Shown: one piece after another, positions 16,066-26,200 of the stretch | Position numbering within the stretch: the stretch's first letter is position 1 | Layout of the letters: every line of letters begins with the position of its first letter | Assembly (NCBI RefSeq): GCF_002251085.2 | Contig: NZ_NOJZ02000002.1 | Coordinates: 62,001-126,000, forward strand | Length of the DNA: 64,000 bases | Reading direction: 5' to 3' | Origin: Romboutsia maritimum | Lineage (GTDB): Bacteria > Bacillota > Clostridia > Peptostreptococcales > Peptostreptococcaceae | The notes under the pieces: model-generated | What the model was told of the DNA's origin: nothing | Databases searched by the model: none | The model's input: only the letters and a program-made list of their open reading frames with translations | Position numbers and translations under genes: made by a program

Positions 16066-18036
16066 ATGAAGAAAAATAAAAAATTAAAAATTATTTTTTT
16101 GATTTTATCAATAATATCAGTAATAGTTGGAGCGATTTGTTCAGTTATATTAATAGATAGAGGAATATATAGAATAGTAACTGATGATTCATATAAAGAG
16201 AAACATATAATAGAAAAGGACTTTTATAAAAGTTATATGTTTAATGGAGAATTATTGCCAGATACAATTTATCAATTAAGTGATTCAGTATTAAATGTAG
16301 CTGACGGTCAAGAAGGACAAGAACAAAATGATATGAAAGAAATTAAAGAAAGCAATAGAGATTCTTTAAATTCTCTTAAAAATATGAAATTTTTAGCTTT
16401 AAATGAAAAAACAAAAGAAATTTTTACAAATACAGAATTTAAAAATATAGAAGAGTTTAAATCTAATATAAAAGGCTATTTAGATATAGATATAAATAGT
16501 AAAAATACTACTTTTACAAAGAAATTAGATAATAAAGTATACAATGAAAAGCAGTATTATACAGAAGAACTTTTCCAAGATAAAGATATAGAAATATATG
16601 CATCATTTCCTAAAAAAATAGAAAAGAACGATAAAATATTAAAGCAATATGATTATTATCAAAGAGAAATTAAATATGTTGAAATTGGCTTAGCAGTTAT
16701 TATAACATCAGTAGTTTTATTTATTGTATCTATGATTTTATATAAAAAAATAAAAGTTGATATAATTGAAAAAGATGGGTTATTTTTAAAAATATATAAT
16801 AAAATTCCTATGGAATTGAATTTTATAGCAATATATATTGTTATTATTTTTATGGCAGATAATTTTTATGATGATAAATTTTTATTATTAAGTATTTCAC
16901 TTGTATTATTTAGTTATTTGTTTGTAACAATAAATCAATTTAAAGCATTTGATAAAAAAATAGATATATTAAAAACTAGTTATACGGTGAAATTAGGTAT
17001 CTTATTGAGTAAACAAACAAAAAATGCAATTAAAGCTACTAAGAGAGTTCCTCTTATAAAGAGAATATTTGTTATAGGAGCAGTTTGTATAATTTTAAAT
17101 ATAGCATCAATTATATTTGGTCTATTTGGACCTTTTAGTGTTATTTTAATACCATTTACAACACTATCAGTATTTACGTATTATATTATAAAGAAGCTTA
17201 CATATCTAAGTTATATAATAGAAGGAACTGAAAAAATAAAGAATGGTCAATTAAATTATAAAATACCTGTAATAGACAATGATAATTTTACGGTTCTAGC
17301 AGAAAATATAAACAATATAGGTGATGGATTAGATAAGGCAATAGAAGAACAAGTAAAAAGTGAGCGAATGAAATCAGAACTTATAACTAATGTTTCACAT
17401 GATTTAAAAACTCCTTTAACATCTATAATTAACTATGTTGATTTAATAAAAAAAGAAGATAATATAGAGCCAGAGCATATAAGAGATTATGTAAATGTAT
17501 TAGACTCAAAATCAAAAAGACTAAAAACATTAATAGAAGATTTATTTGAAGCAAGCAAAGCAAGTAGTGGAAATTTAGAACTTAATATGGAAAATATAGA
17601 TTTAAATCAATTACTAATACAAAGTATTGGAGAAATGGAAGAAAAATTATCAAACGCTAAATTAGACATAAAATTAAATATGCCAGAAGATAAAGTATAT
17701 ATAAATGCTGATGGAAAAAGACTATATAGAGTACTTGAAAATTTATTATCAAATATAGCAAAATACTCATTAAGTAACACAAGAGTTTATATTGACCTTT
17801 ATAAAGAGGATAATAATGTTAATTTAACTATGAAAAATATTTCTTCATATGAATTAAACTTTAATCCAGAAGAAATAGTGGAAAGATTCAAAAGAGCAGA
17901 TGAATCAAGAAATACAGAAGGTAGTGGATTAGGGCTAGCTATTTCAAGAGACTTAGTAAAAATACAAGGTGGGAAATTCGATATCCAAATAGATGGAGAT
18001 TTATTCAAAGTTCAACTAGAATTTGGTTCTATATAA
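16066..18036 (+). CDS. Sensor histidine kinase with several membrane helices
   Basis: 656 residues. An N-terminal membrane helix (about 7-29) and an extracytoplasmic stretch of ~175 residues are followed by about six more membrane helices (205-375), then a HAMP-like linker. The HisKA domain has NVSHDLKTPLTSI with phosphoacceptor His445, and the ATPase domain carries LENLLSNIAKY and GSGLGLAISRDL. The general layout resembles large VanS-like kinases of clostridia. The extra membrane block suggests the signal may be sensed inside or at the membrane. It ends at a bidirectional terminator. Confidence 0.9.
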   Translation: MKKNKKLKIIFLILSIISVIVGAICSVILIDRGIYRIVTDDSYKEKHIIEKDFYKSYMFNGELLPDTIYQLSDSVLNVADGQEGQEQNDMKEIKESNRDSLNSLKNMKFLALNEKTKEIFTNTEFKNIEEFKSNIKGYLDIDINSKNTTFTKKLDNKVYNEKQYYTEELFQDKDIEIYASFPKKIEKNDKILKQYDYYQREIKYVEIGLAVIITSVVLFIVSMILYKKIKVDIIEKDGLFLKIYNKIPMELNFIAIYIVIIFMADNFYDDKFLLLSISLVLFSYLFVTINQFKAFDKKIDILKTSYTVKLGILLSKQTKNAIKATKRVPLIKRIFVIGAVCIILNIASIIFGLFGPFSVILIPFTTLSVFTYYIIKKLTYLSYIIEGTEKIKNGQLNYKIPVIDNDNFTVLAENINNIGDGLDKAIEEQVKSERMKSELITNVSHDLKTPLTSIINYVDLIKKEDNIEPEHIRDYVNVLDSKSKRLKTLIEDLFEASKASSGNLELNMENIDLNQLLIQSIGEMEEKLSNAKLDIKLNMPEDKVYINADGKRLYRVLENLLSNIAKYSLSNTRVYIDLYKEDNNVNLTMKNISSYELNFNPEEIVERFKRADESRNTEGSGLGLAISRDLVKIQGGKFDIQIDGDLFKVQLEFGSI

Positions 18037-18046
18037 AAAATAAAAT

Positions 18047-18102
18047 AAAAAAACTTTGTGAAATAACCTAGAAAAGTATAGGTTAATCACAAAGTTTTTT
18101 TT
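18047..18102. terminator. Bidirectional terminator between convergent genes
   Basis: AAAAAAACTTTGTG pairs with CACAAAGTTTTTTT, with an inner AACCTA/TAGGTT pair. T-runs follow on both strands, so it serves the kinase on plus and the symporter on minus. It touches the stop codon of the minus-strand gene. Confidence 0.85.
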
Positions 18103-19477
18103 ATATAATATTTGAAGTTAAATCTTTTTTAGATTCTTTTGAGTCTAAATAATCCATATATAGTTTAGTTTCAGAAGCTACTACAGAAGATAAAGCAATT
18201 AAAGCTATTAAATTTGGGATAGCCATAAGACCATTTACTATATCTGCAATAATCCAAACCATTTCCAATTTTAAGAAAGCTCCAAGTAAAACCATAGCTA
18301 CAAATAGAGCTCTATAACCATTAAGGCCCTTAACACCAAATAAGAATTCAAAACATCTTTCTCCATAATAACTCCAACCAAGTATAGTTGTAAAAGCAAA
18401 TAAACTTAAGCTAAGAGTTAAAAATAAAGGACCAACTCCTGGAAGAACAGATTTAAATGCAGCTTGAGTCATTAAAGCACCGTTTAAATCAGATTGCCAT
18501 ACTCCAGAAAGTACAAGTGAAAAACCAGTAAGAGTACATATAATTAAACTATCTATAAATGTACCTGTCATAGATATAAGACCTTGCTCAGCTGGCCACT
18601 GTGTTTTGGCAGCAGCAGCTGCAATTGGTGCACTACCTAGACCAGATTCATTTGAGAATACACCACGAGCTATACCATTTCTAATTGCCATAGAAACTGT
18701 AGAACCTAAGAAACCACCCATAGCAGCTGTAGGAGTAAATGCACTTTTTACTATTAATACAAAAGTTGTAGGAATTTCTTTAAAGTAAGCAACTACAATT
18801 AATAAGCAAACTCCTATATAAATTATTGACATAGCTGGAACTACTTTAGTTGCAACATTAGATATACTTTTAAGACCTCCAAATACAACTAAAGCAACAA
18901 GTAATGCTAAAACAACACCTGTTATTTTGGGATTTATACCAAAACTTGCATTTATAGAATCTGTTATAGAGTTAACTTGAGTAAAAGTTCCTATTCCTAA
19001 AAGAGCTACTAATATACCACTTACAGCAAAAAATATTGCAAGAGGTCTAAATTTTTCACCCATACCATTTAAGATATAATACATTGGCCCTCCAGATATT
19101 TGACCATTTTTATCTTTAACTCTGTATTTTATAGCTAGAACACCTTCTGCGTATTTTGTTGCCATACCAAAGAATGCAGCAACCCACATCCAAAATAAAG
19201 CACCAGGTCCACCCGCTTTTAAAGCAGTAGCAACACCTACTATATTACCAGTACCAACAGTAGCAGCAAGAGCAGTACATAATGCTCCAAAGCTAGATAT
19301 ATCACCATTTCCTGAGTTTTCAGCTTTGAAAATTAATTTAAGTGCACGAGGCAATTTAGAAAGTTGTAAAAAACCAAGCTTTAGCGAAAATAGTATACCA
19401 GTACCAACTAGTAATACTAATAGGGGTGGTCCCCAAATAAATTTGTCAATTTTGTCTAAGATATCAATTAAATTCAT
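18101..19477 (-). CDS. Alanine/glycine:sodium symporter (AGCS family)
   Basis: 458 residues with about 10-11 membrane helices. It has the AGCS hallmark regions AALAATVGTGNIVGVATALK (residues ~67-86) and a later NESGLGSAPIAAAAAKT stretch, both tied to sodium and amino-acid binding. It imports small neutral amino acids with sodium. Its mRNA leader is a tandem glycine riboswitch, so glycine is the most likely physiological substrate. It stands alone on the minus strand. Confidence 0.92.
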   Translation of the reverse strand: MNLIDILDKIDKFIWGPPLLVLLVGTGILFSLKLGFLQLSKLPRALKLIFKAENSGNGDISSFGALCTALAATVGTGNIVGVATALKAGGPGALFWMWVAAFFGMATKYAEGVLAIKYRVKDKNGQISGGPMYYILNGMGEKFRPLAIFFAVSGILVALLGIGTFTQVNSITDSINASFGINPKITGVVLALLVALVVFGGLKSISNVATKVVPAMSIIYIGVCLLIVVAYFKEIPTTFVLIVKSAFTPTAAMGGFLGSTVSMAIRNGIARGVFSNESGLGSAPIAAAAAKTQWPAEQGLISMTGTFIDSLIICTLTGFSLVLSGVWQSDLNGALMTQAAFKSVLPGVGPLFLTLSLSLFAFTTILGWSYYGERCFEFLFGVKGLNGYRALFVAMVLLGAFLKLEMVWIIADIVNGLMAIPNLIALIALSSVVASETKLYMDYLDSKESKKDLTSNII

Positions 19478-19579
19478 AAAAAAACACTCCTTATTATTTT
19501 TTATGCATTACTAAATCAATAGAGTTTTAAATGAATCAATTGACAGGAATTTTAATAAAATATATTAATTATGGCTTAG

Positions 19580-19604
19580 TGAAATAAAAAAGGTATACCT
19601 TTAA
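19580..19604 (-). terminator. Possible riboswitch-controlled terminator
   Basis: On the minus strand a short AAAGG-TATA-CCTTT hairpin (19589-19602) is followed by a T-rich run, between the riboswitch and the symporter start. It could be the expression platform, but the stem is only five base pairs. Other folding partners were not evaluated. Confidence 0.35.
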
Positions 19605-19702
19605 ATAACTAAATTTACAAAAGTTATTTAATGATACACCCTGGATTATACACTAATACACTACAAAGAAAAGTACAAAAAGTACCTAAAATTATAGTCT
19701 GT

Positions 19703-19881
19703 ATCCCTGTCCTTTTGCCTGAGAGATTGAGCGTGTTGTTACTGCCTTGCCCCTTCGGCGCCCATTAATGGGTCTCTCCAGAGTTTCCTCAGCTTTACAG
19801 TCTTACTTTTTTATAAAAGTTCCTGAGAGTGTTACTCCTTCGGCGTGCCTAAATAGGCAACTCTTCTATAAAGCTTCAACG
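19703..19881 (-). ncRNA. Tandem glycine riboswitch
   Basis: Read on the minus strand there are two consecutive aptamers. Aptamer 1 (about 19881-19807) contains CGCCGAAGGAGTAA and CTCTCAGGAA. Aptamer 2 (about 19795-19703) contains GCGCCGAAGGGGCAA and CTCTCAGGCAAAAGGACAG. These are the conserved cores of the glycine class (CCGAAGG...GCAA and CTCTCAGGCAAAAGGAC). The pair lies about 225 bases before an AGCS symporter, a very common partner. Clostridial tandem glycine riboswitches often turn genes on with glycine; the sign here is not determined. Confidence 0.93.
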
Positions 19882-20211
19882 GATATTGATTTGTTATAGC
19901 ATTATTTATAATTAATCATATACAAAGTTTTTTTTATTGTCAACAAAAAATTGAAATAATTAAAAAAACTATCATTACATTATAATAAATAATAAAAATA
20001 TAAGTGGATTTATTTAACAATTTAACAAATAATAAAATAGTAAAATGAGTTATAATACAATTGAATTTTTGTTGATAATAAAATATAAAAGAGGTATTAT
20101 TATGATATATTATTGCATTATAATTAAAAAAATTACTTAAATTAATAGAATTTAGATATTTAAATAAAATTAAATTAATAAAAAAAATTAAGTAAAAAGA
20201 AAGGTATTTAT
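19882..20211. other. AT-rich intergenic region before topB
   Basis: About 330 bases with no convincing gene. It must hold the minus-strand promoter of the glycine riboswitch transcript and the plus-strand promoter of topB. A TATAAT-like TTATAATAC occurs near 20051, but I do not see a matching strong -35 box. AAAGGTATTT before 20212 is the likely topB ribosome site. Confidence 0.5.
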
Positions 20212-22335
20212 ATGAGTAAAATATTAGTACTAGCTGAGAAACCTTCTGTAGGTAGAGATATAGCTAGAGTATTAGAATGTAAAAATGATAAAAATGGATA
20301 TATAGAAGGAAGCAAATATATAGTTACATGGGCTTTGGGACATTTAGTGACGCTAGCTGATCCAGAGAGTTATGACCAAAAATATAAAGCTTGGAATATG
20401 GATGATTTACCAATACTTCCTAAATATTTAAAAACGGTAGTTATAAAAAAGAGTTCAAAACAATTTAATACAGTTAAAACATTATTAAATAGAGAAGATG
20501 TAACTGAAGTTGTAATAGCTACTGATGCTGGTCGTGAAGGCGAACTTGTTGCAAGATGGATAATAGAAAAATCACATATAAAGAAACCATTAAAACGTCT
20601 TTGGATTTCTTCAAGTACAGACAAAGCAATAAAAGAAGGATTTAGTAAATTAAAAGAAGGAAAAGAATATGATAATTTATATTATTCAGCGATAGCAAGA
20701 GCAGAAGCTGACTGGATAGTAGGAATAAATGCAACTCGTGCATTAACAACTAAGCATAATGCACAACTTTCTTGCGGAAGGGTTCAAACTCCAACAGTAG
20801 GAATGATTTTAAAAAGAGAAGAAGAAATTAGAAACTTTAAGCCAAAAGATTATTATGGGATACAAATAGATGCTATAAAAGGAAATAGTGATTTGAAATT
20901 CACATGGCACGATAAAAAAAATAATTCAACATCTAGCTTTAACAAAGAAAAAATAGAAGAAATATCAAATAAAATTCAAAATAAAGATATAGAAGTAGTT
21001 GAAGTAATTAAGTCTGATAAGAAAAAATATTCTCCAGCACTTTATGATTTAACGGAATTGCAAAGAGATGCTAATAAAATATTTGGATATTCAGCAAAAG
21101 AGACTTTATCTATAATGCAAAAACTATACGAACATCATAAAGTACTTACATATCCTAGAACAGATTCAAGATATTTAACTAGTGATATAGTAGAAACTTT
21201 AAAAGACAGAATAAAAGCTGTAAATGTTAGTGACTATTCAAAAGTTTGTAATAAACTATTAAAGACAAAGATAAATGCTAATAAATCATTTGTAGATAAT
21301 TCTAAGGTAAGTGATCACCATGCTATTATACCGACAGAAGAAAAAGTATTCTTAGGAGACTTAAGTGAAAAAGAAAGAAGAATATATGATTTAGTTGTAA
21401 AAAGATTTTTAAGTGTATTATGTCCTCCGTTTGAATATACACAAACTATGGTAAAAGCAAAAATAGAAGATGAAGACTTTACTGCTAAAGGTAATAAGAT
21501 AGTAAGCTTAGGATGGAAAGAAACATATAAAGACTTAGAGGATGAAGAGACATATGAAAGTATGCCTATGGTTAAAGAAAAAGATGTTCTTAAAGTAACT
21601 AAAGTAAAAGTTAATGCTGGAAAAACTAATCCGCCATCGTACTTAAATGAAGGTACACTTCTTACAGCTATGGAGAAAAATGGATTAGGAACTGTTGCTA
21701 CGAGAGCTGATATAATAGAAAAATTATTTAATTCATTCTTAATAGAAAAGAAGGGCAAAGATATATATATAACTTCTAAAGGAAGACAATTGTTAGATTT
21801 AGTACCAGTAGATTTAAAAACTCCTGAGCTTACAGCTACATGGGAGAAGAAGCTTTTAGATATATCAAAAGGAAAGTTAAATAAAAGTGCATTTATAAAT
21901 GATATGAAAGATTATTCTAAATCTGTAGTTAATGAAGTTAAAAATAGTGATAGTAAATTTAAACATGAAAACTTAACAAAAAATAGATGTCCAGAATGTG
22001 GAAAGTTTATGTTAGAAGTTAACGGAAAAAAAGGAAAAATGTTAGTTTGTGAAGATAGGGAATGTAACACTAGAAAAACTATATCTCAGGTTACAAATTC
22101 TAGATGTCCTAATTGTCATAAAAAATTAGAACTTCGTGGTGAAGGCGAGGGAAAAATATTTACTTGTCCTTGTGGATATAGAGAAAAATTATCTTCATTT
22201 AATAAAAGAAAACAAGAAGAGAAGAAAAAGGCATCTAAAAAAGATGTAAATAAATTTTTAAAAAATCAAAATAAGAATCAAGAAGTATTTAATAATCCTT
22301 TTGCTGAAGCATTAGCAAAACTTAATAAGAAGTAA
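20212..22335 (+). CDS. topB: DNA topoisomerase III (type IA)
   Basis: 707 residues. A Toprim domain spans residues 1-~140 (VLAEKPSVGRDIARVL; TDAGREGELVARWI with the metal-binding acids). The type IA core includes the catalytic Tyr314 in LTYPRTDSRYL and SCGRVQTPTVGMI. The C-terminus (about 590-665) has zinc-ribbon-like cysteine clusters (CPECGKFM, CPNCHKKLE, CPCGY) and ends in a Lys-rich tail. It relaxes and decatenates single-stranded DNA regions. TopB rather than TopA is supported by the Toprim start and by the gene standing alone. Confidence 0.95.
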   Translation: MSKILVLAEKPSVGRDIARVLECKNDKNGYIEGSKYIVTWALGHLVTLADPESYDQKYKAWNMDDLPILPKYLKTVVIKKSSKQFNTVKTLLNREDVTEVVIATDAGREGELVARWIIEKSHIKKPLKRLWISSSTDKAIKEGFSKLKEGKEYDNLYYSAIARAEADWIVGINATRALTTKHNAQLSCGRVQTPTVGMILKREEEIRNFKPKDYYGIQIDAIKGNSDLKFTWHDKKNNSTSSFNKEKIEEISNKIQNKDIEVVEVIKSDKKKYSPALYDLTELQRDANKIFGYSAKETLSIMQKLYEHHKVLTYPRTDSRYLTSDIVETLKDRIKAVNVSDYSKVCNKLLKTKINANKSFVDNSKVSDHHAIIPTEEKVFLGDLSEKERRIYDLVVKRFLSVLCPPFEYTQTMVKAKIEDEDFTAKGNKIVSLGWKETYKDLEDEETYESMPMVKEKDVLKVTKVKVNAGKTNPPSYLNEGTLLTAMEKNGLGTVATRADIIEKLFNSFLIEKKGKDIYITSKGRQLLDLVPVDLKTPELTATWEKKLLDISKGKLNKSAFINDMKDYSKSVVNEVKNSDSKFKHENLTKNRCPECGKFMLEVNGKKGKMLVCEDRECNTRKTISQVTNSRCPNCHKKLELRGEGEGKIFTCPCGYREKLSSFNKRKQEEKKKASKKDVNKFLKNQNKNQEVFNNPFAEALAKLNKK

Positions 22336-22368
22336 TTGATATAAAAACATAAAGTAATGAGTTTAAAT

Positions 22369-22450
22369 AAGCTATCTTAAAAATCATAACTAAATTTAAT
22401 CCAAAGTATTAGAGATTAAACAAAGGTTATAATTTAAGATAGCTTTTTGT
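22369..22450 (+). terminator. Terminator of topB (long loop)
   Basis: AAGCTATCTTAA (22369-22380) pairs with TTAAGATAGCTT (22434-22445), followed by a T-run. The loop is about 53 bases. Confidence 0.7.
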
Positions 22451-22570
22451 ATTACAATTTATTAAATTTAAAACAATTATAATTGTAAGGTTTATTTAAG
22501 GTTAAGTTTATGATGATGTAAATTTAGGAATATATAATAAGTTTGTAAGCAAGAGAGAGGAGAAAACAAG

Positions 22571-23599
22571 ATGATAGGATGGGAAATTAAAAAGATTATA
22601 AAAAACAAATCATCAATAATAGCATTATTACTAATGAGTATTTTATTTTTACAATCTGTATTTGTAAAACCAATGCTAGAAACTCAAAATGAGTATTATG
22701 ATGAAAAAAATAATAAATATGTAGTAGACAATAGAGATGGAGTAGAAATAGCAAGTGATAAACTAAGTAAAAAGGTATCTGAAATAAAAGAAACATCTAA
22801 ACAAAACAGTGATTTGGCAACTGACAAATCAACAAATAAAATTATAAATAATGCAAAAGAAAAACTAAAGAAGGATAATGGGGAAAATTATCAAGATATA
22901 ATATTTTATCAAGTATTTGAATCAAGAGCTACTTTCGCAATAGCGATATTACTCATTATAGCTATAATAGTTACTATTTCTTCAAATTTATATACAGATG
23001 AAAAATTATCTAATGTATCGCCTATAATTTTAGCATCAAAAAATAAGAAAAAAGTATTAAATTCAAAGCTTTTAATATCAATATTATTACCAATAGTTAT
23101 ATATGGAGTATATATAATGGTAGTATTTTTAGTAACCTCAGTTCAATATGGGTTACCTACAACTGGATATTTACAAGCATATAGAATAGCTAATATCCCA
23201 ATGTTAGTGAACCCTATAAATATAAATGAATATATAGCTTGTGAGATAGGATTATTAATGATAGTACTTATAACTATATCAGTATTCTCAGGACTGTTTT
23301 CATTTATAACTGAAAACTCAGTACAATCTATATCAGCAATATTAATATTTATAGCATTAGGTAAATTATTAACACTTTTAAAATTCTTACCAAGTAAGTT
23401 ATTAGGAATATTAGCACAAGGAAATTTTATAGATATAATTATGAGACAAAGTCAAATAGCAGGAAACTATTTAGGAGATATAACTTTATTTTCAAATAGT
23501 ATAAGCATATCGATGGTATGTATTTTATTGATAGGTATAGTATTTATATTAGGAATAGCACTTAATATTTTTACATTTAAAAAAATAATTACAAAGTAA
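22571..23599 (+). CDS. ABC transporter permease, ABC-2 type
   Basis: 342 residues: one membrane helix at about 15-32, a long charged extracytoplasmic segment (33-115) with coiled-coil character, then five or six helices (116-338). This is the usual form of permeases in peptide or lantibiotic exporters. It is the first gene of a five-gene run (permease, ATPase, permease, response regulator, kinase), which points to envelope-stress or antimicrobial-peptide export. A TATAAT at 22533-22538 may be the promoter -10. Substrate unknown. Confidence 0.8.
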   Translation: MIGWEIKKIIKNKSSIIALLLMSILFLQSVFVKPMLETQNEYYDEKNNKYVVDNRDGVEIASDKLSKKVSEIKETSKQNSDLATDKSTNKIINNAKEKLKKDNGENYQDIIFYQVFESRATFAIAILLIIAIIVTISSNLYTDEKLSNVSPIILASKNKKKVLNSKLLISILLPIVIYGVYIMVVFLVTSVQYGLPTTGYLQAYRIANIPMLVNPININEYIACEIGLLMIVLITISVFSGLFSFITENSVQSISAILIFIALGKLLTLLKFLPSKLLGILAQGNFIDIIMRQSQIAGNYLGDITLFSNSISISMVCILLIGIVFILGIALNIFTFKKIITK

Positions 23600-23636
23600 A
23601 CTATAAAACTTATAAGAAAGATGATGGAGGTATAAA

Positions 23637-24524
23637 ATGAATAATTTAGAAATAAAAAATTTAACAAAAACATATAAGCATAAAAATGCTAATGAAGATA
23701 TAAATTTAAATTTAGATAGTGGTGTATATGGACTTTTAGGACCAAATGGGGCAGGTAAATCAACTTTTATGAAGCAGTTAGCAACAATAACAACTCCTAG
23801 TAGTGGAAAAATTTTATATAATGGAAAAGATATAAAATCTTTGGATGATGAATATAGAGATTTAATTGGTTATTTACCACAAGATTTTGATGCTTATAAA
23901 AACTTTAAAGCAAAAGAATTCTTAATGTATATGGCAGCTTTAAAAGGTCTAAAGAAAGATGAAGCTAAAAAAAGAGTAGAGGAACTTTTAAAATTAGTAG
24001 GACTTTATGAAGTTAGAAATAAATTAGTATCTAAGTTTTCTGGAGGTATGAAAAGAAGAGTAGGTATTGCTCAAGCATTAATTAATAACCCTAAAATTCT
24101 TATATTAGATGAACCAACAGCAGGACTTGATCCACAAGAAAGAGCAAGATTTAGAAATCTTTTATCAAATATAGGAACAGAAACAATAGTAATACTTTCA
24201 ACTCACATAATTTCGGATATAGAGTCAGCAGCAAAAGAGACAATAATGATAAAAGATGGAAAATTATTATTAAAGGGAACTCATAAAGAAATATTAGAAT
24301 CTATGGAGGGTAAGGTTTATACAATTACAACAAATGATGAAATTGAAATAAATGAAATACAAAGAAAATATAAAGTAGTTAATATAAATCGTGGTATGGA
24401 ATACACACAAATAAGAGTTATAAGTGATACATTGCCTAAGTACACAAATACAACTTATACAGAACCTAAATTTGAAGATGTATATATGTTCTACTTTGAA
24501 TTAGAAGATGCGAGGGAGGTATAA
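23637..24524 (+). CDS. ABC transporter ATP-binding protein
   Basis: 295 residues with Walker A LLGPNGAGKST (residues ~33-43), Q-loop LPQD, signature KFSGGMKRRVGIAQAL, Walker B ILILDEPTAGLDP and the switch His of LSTHIISD. The last ~80 residues form an extra domain of the drug-exporter type. It energises the two flanking permeases. ATG 23637 follows GGAGG with good spacing, and it ends 2 bases before the next permease. Confidence 0.94.
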   Translation: MNNLEIKNLTKTYKHKNANEDINLNLDSGVYGLLGPNGAGKSTFMKQLATITTPSSGKILYNGKDIKSLDDEYRDLIGYLPQDFDAYKNFKAKEFLMYMAALKGLKKDEAKKRVEELLKLVGLYEVRNKLVSKFSGGMKRRVGIAQALINNPKILILDEPTAGLDPQERARFRNLLSNIGTETIVILSTHIISDIESAAKETIMIKDGKLLLKGTHKEILESMEGKVYTITTNDEIEINEIQRKYKVVNINRGMEYTQIRVISDTLPKYTNTTYTEPKFEDVYMFYFELEDAREV

Positions 24525-24526
24525 TC

Positions 24527-25285
24527 ATGTTATCAGTTATAAAAGCAGAAATTAAGAAAAATTTTAAAGTTGGAGTAATAATAGTTTGGTTGTTAGGAAT
24601 GTTTTTATCATCTGCTTCAATATACACATTTAATATAAATGATGCTTATGCAGATTTATTCTTTAAATATTTTGGAATGGCTCCTATAATGGGATTGGCA
24701 ATGTTTATGATGTTTTCAGGAAGTTTTATTCTTGAATATACATCAAATATGGATGGTTTAATAAAAGCTACTAAAAACGGTAAAAAACAATTAGTAATAA
24801 GTAAATTTATAGCAGCAGGTATTTCTGCAAGTATAATAAATTTATCTATGTTTTATGTTATGGCATATAAAGTTTTTTCAACATTTAAATTTGAAAAATT
24901 AGACATGTTATTAAAAAATCTTTGGTATTTTGGAAATAGTAACTCAAATATTACTGTTTTACAAATGGTAATTATAATGACTTTAACAGTTATACTAGGA
25001 TCATTTTTAATAGCGTCAGTAGGATTATTTTTATCATCAATAAGTAAAAATGCAATAGTACCATTTTTAGCAGGTGGAGTATTGATGGGAGTACCTTATA
25101 TGATGGAAATGAGAGGAGCTATGAATGGATTAGTTGTAAATATACCTTTGTTTGGAATGTATAGTTCAACATTAGTGAGATATAATGCACCTATAAGTGC
25201 ATGGATAGCATTTTTAATAATAAGTATAGTAGGAATAATAGCTTTATATATGTTAGCGAAAAAATCATTTTTAAAAGAAAAATAA
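24527..25285 (+). CDS. ABC transporter permease
   Basis: 252 residues with six predicted membrane helices (about 16-34, 53-70, 98-118, 145-172, 178-196 and 228-246) and no large soluble domain. It begins 2 bases after the ATPase gene, so the two are translationally coupled. It should form the exporter with the first permease as a heterodimer. The family is otherwise uncharacterised here. Confidence 0.82.
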   Translation: MLSVIKAEIKKNFKVGVIIVWLLGMFLSSASIYTFNINDAYADLFFKYFGMAPIMGLAMFMMFSGSFILEYTSNMDGLIKATKNGKKQLVISKFIAAGISASIINLSMFYVMAYKVFSTFKFEKLDMLLKNLWYFGNSNSNITVLQMVIIMTLTVILGSFLIASVGLFLSSISKNAIVPFLAGGVLMGVPYMMEMRGAMNGLVVNIPLFGMYSSTLVRYNAPISAWIAFLIISIVGIIALYMLAKKSFLKEK

Positions 25286-25300
25286 AATATTTACAATAAA

Positions 25301-25353
25301 TACTGTCTTAGTTTTAATGTATAAAAGCATTAATATTAAGGCAGTAATTTTTT
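25301..25353 (+). terminator. Terminator after the ABC exporter genes
   Basis: TACTGTCTTAGTTTTAATG pairs with CATTAATATTAAGGCAGTA across an 8-base loop and is followed by TTTTTT. It separates the exporter transcript from the two-component genes, although some readthrough is possible. Confidence 0.85.
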
Positions 25354-25471
25354 GTGGTTTAATTATAAAACTGTAATATTTGTTATGATATAGAATTGTA
25401 TTTTTTGTGATATACTAAATAAAGGAAATTTAATAAATTTAAATAAGAATTGCTTAATGGGAGGACATACG

Positions 25472-26197
25472 GTGAATAATGTTATAAAAAAAAGTAAAAT
25501 CTTAGTTGTAGATGATGAAGTAGAAATATTAAATTTAATAAAAACAGTTCTTACAAAAGAAGGATTTGAAAATATATTTATAGCTTCAACTGGTAAAGAA
25601 GGAATAGATATATTTGAAAGAGAAAATCCGGATTTGATTATATTAGATATAATGCTACCCGATATGAATGGATATGATATATGTAAAAAAATAAGAATAA
25701 CATCAGATGCACCAGTGCTTTTCTTATCAGCTAAGGGAGAGGAATTAGATAGGGTATTAGGTTTAGCATTAGGGGCAGATGATTATATTACAAAGCCTTT
25801 TAGCTTAAAGGAATTATCACTTAGAGTAATGATTCAGTTAAAAAGAAGTCAAAGACAAATAAATACGCAAATAAAAGAAGATAAATCTAATATAATTAAA
25901 GTAGGACCTTTTGAGGCTGATGAAGAAAGAATGGAAGTAAAAAAGAGCGGAGAAGTTCTTGAATTAAAGCCTAAAGAATTAAAAATGTTTATTTATATGA
26001 TGAAACGTAAAAATCAAATAATAAGTAAAGAAAAGTTTTGTGATGAAGTATGGGGAGAAGATTTTATAGGATTTGATAATACGATAATGGTTCATATTAG
26101 AAGGTTAAGAGAAAAAATAGAAGATAATCCATCATCACCTAAGTATATAGTGAATGTAAAAGGATTAGGTTATAAACTTTCTATAAAGGGTGAATAA
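25472..26197 (+). CDS. OmpR-family response regulator
   Basis: About 241 residues. The receiver domain has LVVDDE, phosphoacceptor Asp59 in ILDIMLPDMNG, and ITKPFS. The winged-helix domain at about 145-241 ends VKGLGYKLS. GTG 25472 is preferred, with GGGAGG at 25458-25463; an in-frame ATG at 25457 overlaps the ribosome site. It lies directly after an ABC exporter and 3 bases before its kinase, an arrangement typical for sensing the exported or toxic peptide. Confidence 0.9.
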   Translation: MNNVIKKSKILVVDDEVEILNLIKTVLTKEGFENIFIASTGKEGIDIFERENPDLIILDIMLPDMNGYDICKKIRITSDAPVLFLSAKGEELDRVLGLALGADDYITKPFSLKELSLRVMIQLKRSQRQINTQIKEDKSNIIKVGPFEADEERMEVKKSGEVLELKPKELKMFIYMMKRKNQIISKEKFCDEVWGEDFIGFDNTIMVHIRRLREKIEDNPSSPKYIVNVKGLGYKLSIKGE

Positions 26198-26200
26198 AAT

